NCBI GenBank assembly: GCA_030152265.1
Contig: JASLHQ010000195.1
Coordinates: 1 to 17,002, forward strand
Direction of reading: 5' to 3'
DNA length: 17,002 nucleotides
DNA from: Savagea sp.
GTDB taxonomy: Bacteria; Bacillota; Bacilli; Bacillales_A; Planococcaceae
Below the pieces are notes generated by a model. The model saw only the letters and a list, made by a program, of their open reading frames with translations. It did no database searches and was not told where the DNA came from. Position 1 is the first letter of the stretch; each line of letters begins with the position of its first letter. Of this stretch, positions 1 to 5,728 are shown in pieces. The position numbers were made by a program, and so were the translations under genes.

Positions 1-229
1 CGCGTCCTAGGGCATCGTATTTGAAATAACTTGGTAAGAAAGCATCTTTCATCCCTGTTAATAAAAATAAAATTAATGCGTTCGGAATCGTCATCGCTGC
101 AAAGTAGACGTCAGCTTGATACGAGTCACCAAAAAGTGCAGCAATAATGAGGTCACGAATCATACTCGAAAATTTTAACACAAAGGTAGACAATAAAAAA
201 AGGAGTGATGCTATTTTCATTTTATTCAT
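1..229 (-). CDS. MurJ/MviN-type flippase, N-terminal fragment
   Basis: Partial gene: the ATG is at 229 and the reading frame runs off the left edge after about 76 residues. The visible protein starts MNKMKIASLLFLLSTF and continues with a motif pattern typical of the MurJ/MviN (MOP superfamily) N-terminus: SSMIRDLIIAALFGDSYQAD, then AAMTIPN and a GMKDAFLPSY stretch. The same pattern, with SFLREMAIANQYG, YEAD, TIPN and TAFISVY, occurs in the complete flippase at 11151-12437, so the two are paralogs. Family knowledge: these polytopic membrane proteins flip undecaprenyl-linked sugars such as lipid II. In this envelope island the substrate could be lipid II or a secondary cell wall polymer precursor; that is inference. 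An AGG-CGGG purine tract lies just upstream of the start. The start codon overlaps the TGA of a 44-codon upstream ORF (ATGA), which suggests translational coupling. Confidence 0.85.
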   Translation of the reverse strand, partial: MNKMKIASLLFLLSTFVLKFSSMIRDLIIAALFGDSYQADVYFAAMTIPNALILFLLTGMKDAFLPSYFKYDALGR

Positions 230-360
230 ATTGCATCCCGCCTATAGTAAAGTACGAAGCATCTTTGTCGTTTGAGATGTATTATATTATGCGATTCGAT
301 TGGACGTTTTATGCTAGAGAGAGCGGATAAAAAGCGCTCAGCTAACATTTTGTTTTTCAT
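226..360 (-). CDS. small 44-residue ORF overlapping the flippase start
   Basis: The ORF runs from ATG at 360 to TGA at 228-226. It begins MKNKMLAERFLSALSSIKR and is basic overall, ending YYRRDAI. A good Shine-Dalgarno sequence (AGGTGA) sits about 6 nt upstream of the ATG, and an extended -10 promoter lies at 432-440 on the same strand. Its stop overlaps the ATG of the flippase in an ATGA arrangement, typical of translationally coupled genes. I do not recognise the protein; it has no signal peptide or membrane segment. It could be a small real protein, a leader peptide that couples translation to the flippase, or chance coding in a 5' UTR. The ribosome binding site and the overlap are the only support. 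Confidence 0.4.
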   Translation of the reverse strand: MKNKMLAERFLSALSSIKRPIESHNIIHLKRQRCFVLYYRRDAI

Positions 361-431
361 GTTCAATCACCTAAGTTCAATCGATTGCTCGACTTTATTT
401 TCTAATTTTTAAAAAGATAAACTATCAATTC

Positions 432-440
432 ATTATAGCA
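432..440 (-). promoter_or_regulatory. extended -10 promoter for the leftward ORF/flippase
   Basis: On the minus strand the sequence reads TGCTATAAT, a perfect -10 hexamer with the TGn extension. At 17 bp spacing the -35 is only TTATTT, so the extended -10 would carry recognition. It would give a leader of about 65 nt before the small ORF at 360. Confidence 0.55.
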
Positions 441-504
441 TATGTTAAGGAGAAAAATAATGTACATCTTAGTAAAACAGTACAATAAATGTTCCTAAAT
501 GAGC

Positions 505-510
505 TATACT
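505..510 (+). promoter_or_regulatory. possible -10 element for the SLH-CAP/glucosaminidase operon
   Basis: TATACT is a good -10 match about 40 bp upstream of the ATG at 553. No convincing -35 lies 16-18 bp upstream. The 361-552 interval is the divergent promoter region between this operon and the leftward flippase, and I see no other gene in it. Confidence 0.35.
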
Positions 511-552
511 GAATGAATAGACATTTTGATGTTTGTGAAGAAGGAGGAACAA

Positions 553-2163
553 ATGAAAAAGTTATTGTGTTATTTTGCATTGTTCGTTGTTGTAATTGGT
601 TTTCAACCGGTATTGGCAGAGGCGTCATCTTTTAAAGATGTACCTAATTCGGCTGAATACTATGACGCTGTTCAAAAAATGGTTCAAAGGAACATCATAT
701 CAGGATATGGTGATGAATTTAGACCGAACAATCTAGTGACGCGAGCGCAAAGTGCGAAAATGTTAGCGCTCATTCAAACACAATATGATTTGAATCGTCC
801 GAGTTATGATTTAGGTACTTTTTATTTTAAAGATGTTACAGTCTCTGATTGGTATTATCCACATGTTATAACGATGAAAGCTTCTTCTATAATGGACGGT
901 TATGCGGACCAAACGTTCCGTGGAAATTTACCATTGAAACGTTCGCAAGCTGTAAAATTATTGACAGAGACTTTTCAAATTCCGATAGTAGAAGAATCTG
1001 AAGTAAGTTACGATGATGTCCCCGAGAATGCACCTTACGCAAAATACGTTCAGACATTGTCTCAATTAAATATCGTGAAAGGAGCGAAAGGGTCGTTTCG
1101 TCCTCATGCTCAAATTACGCGAGCGCAGTGGGCGATGATGGTAGATCGTGCGATTCGTTGGCATGAGCAAGAGGCGAGAGTATTACCTGGAAGAACATTA
1201 AAAAACCATCCGAATTTATTAGCTTACCAACACGCTCAAAAAATACGTAACTATGAACAGAAAATGAATTTACAACTTGTTCCGCAAGTGCGTTTACCAG
1301 CACTCACGACACCGCCTTACCGCTATGGAGATACGACAAATGAAGCGAGAAGACAAGCTCTACAAATGACGAATTACGTGCGGATGATCGCTCACTTACC
1401 GGCAAATGTCCAAATGAAAAATAGTTATAATGAAAGTGCGCAAGCGGGAGCAGGCTTAATGGCGATTTTAGACGGGGAATTAACCCACTATCCTGCAAAG
1501 CCTTTTAATATGAAAGAAGAATTATACGAACGAGGAAGAGAAGGAGCCGCTTCTTCAAACTTAGGGTCTGGTTACTACGATATTGCGTCAAGCATCGCTT
1601 ACGGTTATATGGTGGATAGCGATCCGAAAAACCGTCAAACAGTAGGTCATCGTTTATGGGTATTAAATCCAAATCTTCAATATGTCGGTTTCGGGTTTGC
1701 AGAGTCTAAAAACAAGGTACCTTACACAGCGATGAAAGTATTTGAAAATGGCGTTGGGTTTGAAGAAAAGTATCGTCCTCCTTTCATTAGCTGGCCGAGC
1801 GAAGGTGCATTTCCAGCCGAGTTGTTCAATCCATTCGTCGAAGAGTTAAAGGCGAATGTATTACCGTGGTCTGTCAGCGTATCGCCTACGATTTATGCAC
1901 CACTCGATTCTAACGTTCGCGTTAAACTAAAGCGCGTACGAGATCAAAAAGTTTGGAATTTCACAAATAAAAAAGCAGATGGTTTCTTTGCTAGAACGAC
2001 AACGCACGCATGGACGACAGGTGAGACAGTTATTTTCCAGCCGACGTACACTTCTATTTATCCGATGGCAAAGAATGAAGTATTTGAAGTGACAATTGAA
2101 GGGCTGAAGTTCAAAAATGGCCAATCGACGAGCATTCAGTTTTCAACAGTAATTTTTGAATAA
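553..2163 (+). CDS. secreted SLH-CAP domain protein
   Basis: A 536-residue exported protein. The ATG at 553 is chosen over one at 526 because AAGGAGG at 541-547 precedes it by 5 nt and a classic signal peptide then begins (MKKLLCYFALFVVVIGF, AEA near 22-24). Three SLH modules follow at about 27-77, 92-142 and 153-203, with signature tetrads TRAQ, KRSQ and TRAQ. After a helical linker comes a CAP/SCP-like domain at about 264-385: an N-terminal helix (EARRQALQMTNYVRMIA), a THYP histidine at 312, and the C-terminal signature GHRLWVLNPNLQYVGFGFA at 365-383. Residues 386-536 look beta-rich and are not recognised. CAP proteins are extracellular, and bacterial members have no single agreed activity. 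The protein should be non-covalently anchored to pyruvylated wall polymer. It lies 30 bp upstream of the glucosaminidase gene with no terminator between, so an operon is likely. Confidence 0.9.
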   Translation: MKKLLCYFALFVVVIGFQPVLAEASSFKDVPNSAEYYDAVQKMVQRNIISGYGDEFRPNNLVTRAQSAKMLALIQTQYDLNRPSYDLGTFYFKDVTVSDWYYPHVITMKASSIMDGYADQTFRGNLPLKRSQAVKLLTETFQIPIVEESEVSYDDVPENAPYAKYVQTLSQLNIVKGAKGSFRPHAQITRAQWAMMVDRAIRWHEQEARVLPGRTLKNHPNLLAYQHAQKIRNYEQKMNLQLVPQVRLPALTTPPYRYGDTTNEARRQALQMTNYVRMIAHLPANVQMKNSYNESAQAGAGLMAILDGELTHYPAKPFNMKEELYERGREGAASSNLGSGYYDIASSIAYGYMVDSDPKNRQTVGHRLWVLNPNLQYVGFGFAESKNKVPYTAMKVFENGVGFEEKYRPPFISWPSEGAFPAELFNPFVEELKANVLPWSVSVSPTIYAPLDSNVRVKLKRVRDQKVWNFTNKKADGFFARTTTHAWTTGETVIFQPTYTSIYPMAKNEVFEVTIEGLKFKNGQSTSIQFSTVIFE

Positions 2164-2193
2164 TTTAATCGATAGGAAAGAAGGAATGGCAGT

Positions 2194-4332
2194 ATGAAAA
2201 AAAGTTTAGCAGCATTTGGTTTAACAGCGGCACTTTGCTTAACACCGGTTCAAACATTTGCTTCATTTCATGATTTGAATGGGGGAAGTCATGAGCAAGC
2301 GATTTTGAAAATGGTAGAGAACGGTGTCATGAAAGGGGACGGAACGGGGAATATTTATCCGAATCGTCCTGTAACGCGCGGTCAATTCGCACTCATGTTA
2401 TATCGCGCTCTAGATTTGGAGCCTTATGCGATTGAGAGCAACGCCTTTCATGACTTGGGGAAAGATCCAGAGTTAATTCGAGCGGTCAACACATTGCATC
2501 ATTATAAAATCGTAAATGGGTTTACAAAAGGAGAGTATCGTCCGACAGTAGAAATTAGTCGACAACACGCTGCAGCGATTATTGATCGTGTATTGACGAT
2601 GTATGAAGTTCCGACAAATGTTCAAAAAACAAATTATATTGACCGTAATCACATTTTAGAAAGTTATCAAATCGCTGTCGACCGAGTGAGCACGGAAAGT
2701 ATTATTAAAGGAATTCCAACAGCGAATGGCGTATTATTTTCGCCAAATGATTACACGAAACGAGGTCAATTCGCAACAATTGTTTCTCGTCTTCAAGAAA
2801 AATTAGTAGATAGAGACTTGCCTGCTATATTAGATCCGAAACCGAGTGACAAACCAGAAGAGAATCCTTCTACAAAGCCAGAGGAAAAACCGAGCGACAA
2901 ACCTGAAGAGAAACCTTCTACTAAACCAGAGGAAAAACCGAATGTAAAACCCGAAGAGAAACCAGAAGAAAAACCGGTAGAAAAGCCGACACCTGTTCCG
3001 ACAGGCTTCCAGCTCGTGTACATTCAAAACGGAAGTTTAAAACCAGATGGTAAAGTATATTCTTCTTATACGGAAGCGGCAGCAAAATTAAATCAAGATG
3101 CTAATGCTGTCGGTTTTATGGAGGATGGTTTTTTAGTTCGTGTGAAAGATGGGGTAGCCTATGCTGGCCTTTCAGGAGCGACAACTCGAGTGTTCGAAAA
3201 ACCGAATTTCAAAAAGCAGTTGACGTACATGGAGTCAGGGCGCGAATTTGAATTGTTAGAGCAAACGGAAAAGTATATTAAAGTAAAAGTTGGCGACACC
3301 GTTGGATATGCGCAACCGAGAGATGTCGGACTCGTTCCGAAATCACTCGTAGCTGTGCGAGATCATTACACAGTGAATCAAAATAATAATCTCGTTCATC
3401 ATACGGCGAATCATTTAAGAAAGACGACAGCAACTTACGAAGTAGGGCCAGCACCGTCTACTTTCCAAAAAGGTGTGAAATATTATTCGACGGATGGCGT
3501 TCATTTTACGAGTGAGCACGGAGCGAAAGTAACGCATTACCCATATTTCCAATTCCAATCTTTCCGTACAGAGACACCTTACACCGCTGAAGAATTAGAT
3601 CAATTTATTATGGATGTTTTACAGCAGAGAGAAGCTTTAAATTTAGCGGCTTATAAAGATGCGACAGTGAAATCGAAAATTATCGGTTTAGGTGATCATT
3701 TGAAAAAAGTTGAAAAAGAGCATCGTGTGAATGCGTTATTTATTTTAGCGACAGCAATTCATGAAAGTAATTACGGGATGAGTGTAAATGCTCAAACGAA
3801 AAATAACTTATTCGGAATACGTGTATTCGACAGTACGCCTGAAGCAGGAGAGAAATATGAAATACCAGAGGCGAGTGTAGATGCGTTCATCCGTGAATAC
3901 ATGAATAAAAACTACGGAATGCCACAAGGGGCTTATGCGAACGGGGCAGCACCAGGAAATAAAACAATCGGTGCTAACGTGATGTATGCGTCAGATCCGA
4001 CGTGGGGGGCTAAAATTAACGCACATATGTGGAGAGCAGATCGCGCGTTAGGCGGTAAGGAGATGAATCTTCATCAATTAGGAATGACACGAACATCGGA
4101 AGAAATTATTGTCTACCGTGATGCGAGTGAGTCGAGTGATGAATTATATCGTTACAAAGCACGTTCACTTGGACATTCTGGAAATTCCGGATACCCGGTC
4201 GTCATTTTAGAAGAGAAAAATGTGAATGGCCATAAGTGGTATCGAATTGTTTCAGATGATATTCAAAAAGAAAACGAACAACATATTACAGATGGATGGG
4301 TTCAAGCTTCTCACATACGACAAATTAAATAA
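2194..4332 (+). CDS. SLH-anchored N-acetylglucosaminidase (autolysin)
   Basis: 712 residues. AGAAGGA at 2179-2185 lies 8 nt upstream of the ATG. Order: a signal peptide (about 1-23); SLH modules at about 25-77, 85-135 and 147-200 (signatures TRGQ, SRQH, KRGQ); a Lys-Pro-Glu-rich linker at about 214-270; a region with an SH3-like segment at 330-385; a glucosaminidase domain (Pfam 01832 type) at about 495-620; and a C-terminal SH3-like segment at about 630-712. The catalytic Glu is probably E524 in ATAIHESNYG, followed by KNNLFGI as in the LytD/LytG class. The expected reaction is hydrolysis of the beta-1,4 bond after GlcNAc in peptidoglycan, outside the membrane. The SLH modules should hold it on the secondary wall polymer. 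It is probably co-transcribed with the SLH-CAP gene and followed by a strong terminator. Confidence 0.92.
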   Translation: MKKSLAAFGLTAALCLTPVQTFASFHDLNGGSHEQAILKMVENGVMKGDGTGNIYPNRPVTRGQFALMLYRALDLEPYAIESNAFHDLGKDPELIRAVNTLHHYKIVNGFTKGEYRPTVEISRQHAAAIIDRVLTMYEVPTNVQKTNYIDRNHILESYQIAVDRVSTESIIKGIPTANGVLFSPNDYTKRGQFATIVSRLQEKLVDRDLPAILDPKPSDKPEENPSTKPEEKPSDKPEEKPSTKPEEKPNVKPEEKPEEKPVEKPTPVPTGFQLVYIQNGSLKPDGKVYSSYTEAAAKLNQDANAVGFMEDGFLVRVKDGVAYAGLSGATTRVFEKPNFKKQLTYMESGREFELLEQTEKYIKVKVGDTVGYAQPRDVGLVPKSLVAVRDHYTVNQNNNLVHHTANHLRKTTATYEVGPAPSTFQKGVKYYSTDGVHFTSEHGAKVTHYPYFQFQSFRTETPYTAEELDQFIMDVLQQREALNLAAYKDATVKSKIIGLGDHLKKVEKEHRVNALFILATAIHESNYGMSVNAQTKNNLFGIRVFDSTPEAGEKYEIPEASVDAFIREYMNKNYGMPQGAYANGAAPGNKTIGANVMYASDPTWGAKINAHMWRADRALGGKEMNLHQLGMTRTSEEIIVYRDASESSDELYRYKARSLGHSGNSGYPVVILEEKNVNGHKWYRIVSDDIQKENEQHITDGWVQASHIRQIK
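2839..2985 (+). repeat. 48-bp tandem repeat encoding the Lys-Pro-Glu linker
   Basis: Two nearly identical 48-bp units (2839-2886 and 2887-2934) encode a 16-residue period of PSDKPEE, then (N/K)PSTKPEEK. A third, degenerate unit continues as KPNVKPEEKPEEKP. It forms the extended, charged spacer between the SLH anchor and the catalytic half of the glucosaminidase. Such repeats change length easily by slippage or recombination. Confidence 0.85.
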
Positions 4333-4337
4333 AATTA

Positions 4338-4377
4338 AAAAATGCTTGAAATTCGCAATTGAATTTCAAGCATTTTT
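4338..4377 (+). terminator. intrinsic terminator after the glucosaminidase gene
   Basis: A perfect 16-bp inverted repeat (4338-4353 with 4362-4377) around an 8-nt loop, ending in five Ts, 5 bp after the TAA. The A-run on the left arm would also let it work leftward. Confidence 0.85.
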
Positions 4378-4557
4378 GTTTAGTTCGTTTCATTTTTACT
4401 TTTAGCGCACATTTACTATAAATACCCTCTCGATTTGTTACATAAACATTGAAAACGGTTAAAATATGAAAAGTCAATCGTTATTTTTAAAGAAAAACCG
4501 GTCGTGAAATTAGCTGTAAGTGTTGATTTGACAACGTTTCAAGTGCTTACCCTCCTT

Positions 4558-4595
4558 TGTAACATGAATGTAATATAAGTGTAACCGCATGTAAC
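4558..4595 (+). promoter_or_regulatory. tandem WalR (YycF)-like operator
   Basis: Four direct hexamers occur in 38 bp: TGTAAC (4558-4563), TGTAAT (4569-4574), TGTAAC (4580-4585) and TGTAAC (4590-4595). The gaps are 5, 5 and 4 nt. The established WalR consensus in Bacillota is two TGTWAH hexamers separated by 5 nt. The first three repeats therefore give two overlapping consensus sites, and the fourth is one base short of register. The downstream gene is a peptidoglycan endopeptidase, the classic kind of WalRK target. The operator ends 7 bp before a -10-like TATGCT, a position suited to activation, with the third hexamer lying where a -35 would be. Confidence 0.75.
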
Positions 4596-4608
4596 AATAT
4601 CCTATGCT
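4580..4608 (+). promoter_or_regulatory. probable activator-dependent promoter of the NlpC/P60-SLH gene
   Basis: TATGCT (4603-4608) is a plausible -10. The hexamer 17 bp upstream is TGTAAC, a poor -35 that coincides with a WalR-like half-site. This is what one expects of a promoter that needs a bound activator. Transcription would start near 4615. Confidence 0.5.
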
Positions 4609-4707
4609 AAGATGAATACAGTCAAAAAAAGAAAACGCATTACACAAATGCACGAACATAAAAAACAGTAATGTCTGTTACATAACTTGAAAGGGGAAAT
4701 TGAAATC

Positions 4708-5625
4708 GTGAAACGTCTTTTGTACGCAGTATTAGCAAGTCTCTTGCTTATCATGACAGTACCAACAACAACAGCACAAGCAAGTTCCGCAGATCAGTTA
4801 ATTAACATAGGTAAAAAATATATGGGAATTAAATATCGCTATGGAGGAACTACACCAGCAGGTTTCGACTGCTCAGGATATACACAATATGTTTTCCGTG
4901 AAGCAGGGGTTTCAATTCCACGTACAACTGGAACACAGTTCGCTACAGGTAAAGCAGTAAGCAAATCAAACTTAAAAACGGGTGACCTCGTATTCTTTAA
5001 TACATCAGGTCGCGGAGTATCACACGTTGGAATCTTCATTCAAGGCGGAAAGTTCATTCACGCTTCAACGAGCCAAGGTGTTACAATTACAGCATTGAAC
5101 GACCCGTACTACTGGGGTAAACGTTACATCGGTGCACGTCGTGTGAAAGATTTCACACCACAAGTTGCTGCACCAGCACAACAAGCACCAGCGAAAGTAG
5201 AACCGACAGTTACTCGTGCAGAAGTAGCGAGTGTTTTATCTGAACGTTTAAACTTACAAGCAACGACAGAAGCATCATTTGCTGACGTTTCAAACTCACA
5301 CCCACATGCATCATCAATCTCAGCGGTTGTAGAAGCTGGAATTTTCGGTGGAGTACCAGGAACGAACAACTTTAATCCAAACAATAAATTAACACGTGCA
5401 CAAGCAGCGAAAGTGTTAGTTAATGCATACGGTTTAGAAGGAACGAGCGGTTTAACATTCTCAGACGTTAACGGCTATAATGAACATATCGATATTTTAG
5501 CAACGAACGGTATTACGACAGGAATTAAACAAGCAGACGGTTCTGTAGCATTCAATCCAAACGCTACATTATCAGAGAAACATTTCATGACTTTTGTTGA
5601 ACGTATCGAAGAAAAATTGAAATAA
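4708..5625 (+). CDS. NlpC/P60 endopeptidase with C-terminal SLH modules
   Basis: 305 residues from a GTG start. The GTG at 4708 has AAAGGGG upstream (4690-4696, an 11-nt gap) and opens directly into a signal peptide (MKRLLYAVLASLLLIMTVP, ending AQA). An in-frame TTG at 4687 has no ribosome binding site. The NlpC/P60 domain spans about 27-147. The probable catalytic residues are C55 in FDCSGY, H106 in SHVGIF and H118 in FIHAS. Family knowledge: such enzymes cut D-iGlu to diamino-acid bonds in stem peptides. After an Ala/Pro/Gln linker come SLH elements. Only the second half of module 1 remains (TRAE, about 168-183). Module 2 (about 191-242) has TRAQ, and module 3 (about 251-301) has a weak SEKH. 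Unlike its neighbours' layout, there is no SH3 or LysM domain. The gene is monocistronic-looking, with a WalR-like operator before it and a terminator after. Confidence 0.92.
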   Translation: MKRLLYAVLASLLLIMTVPTTTAQASSADQLINIGKKYMGIKYRYGGTTPAGFDCSGYTQYVFREAGVSIPRTTGTQFATGKAVSKSNLKTGDLVFFNTSGRGVSHVGIFIQGGKFIHASTSQGVTITALNDPYYWGKRYIGARRVKDFTPQVAAPAQQAPAKVEPTVTRAEVASVLSERLNLQATTEASFADVSNSHPHASSISAVVEAGIFGGVPGTNNFNPNNKLTRAQAAKVLVNAYGLEGTSGLTFSDVNGYNEHIDILATNGITTGIKQADGSVAFNPNATLSEKHFMTFVERIEEKLK

Positions 5626-5642
5626 TACTTTGTTTAGATTAG

Positions 5643-5697
5643 ACTCTTTCATGTACAACCGAAGAAATTCTTCGATTATACATGAAAGAGTTTTTTT
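5643..5697 (+). terminator. intrinsic terminator after the NlpC/P60 gene
   Basis: A 13-bp outer stem (5643-5655 with 5679-5691) encloses a second inner hairpin (5660-5674, CGAAGA/TCTTCG). A seven-T run (5691-5697) follows. The next gene starts only 31 bp later. Confidence 0.85.
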
Positions 5698-5728
5698 CTT
5701 AACTAAAAGAGGAATGGAGCGATGAAAG

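Larger units (their letters stand above)
4378..4707. other. 330-bp regulatory intergenic region
   Basis: AT-rich and without a coding frame I would defend. It holds the tandem WalR-like operator (4558-4595), a -10-like element (4603-4608), and a long leader of roughly 90 nt before the GTG start of the NlpC/P60 gene. The 10-mer TGTTACATAA occurs twice, at 4436-4445 and 4676-4685; each contains one lone WalR-like half-site. A weak 5-bp hairpin (AACAG/CTGTT, 4664-4679) sits just before the ribosome binding site. A consensus TTGACA at 4528-4533 has no matching -10. Confidence 0.6.

Noticed and set aside
460..498. 12-codon ORF (MYILVKQYNKCS) with an AAGGAG ribosome binding site in the leader of the SLH-CAP gene
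   Set aside because: It would lie upstream of the likely transcription start near 517, no clear promoter precedes it on the plus strand, and it overlaps the minus-strand promoter region. Chance is the simpler explanation.
2839..2985. Repeat cluster as a possible CRISPR array
   Set aside because: The repeats are directly contiguous, in frame and code for a Pro-rich linker; there are no unique spacers and no cas genes.
2793..3027. Minus-strand frames rich in GFSSGF and FFFWF repeats
   Set aside because: They are the antisense of the Lys-Pro-Glu repeat linker of the glucosaminidase and have no ribosome binding site; the repetition is inherited from the plus-strand gene.
4528..4533. Perfect TTGACA as the -35 of the NlpC/P60 gene
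   Set aside because: No -10-like sequence is found 16-18 bp downstream (the position reads CCTCCT).
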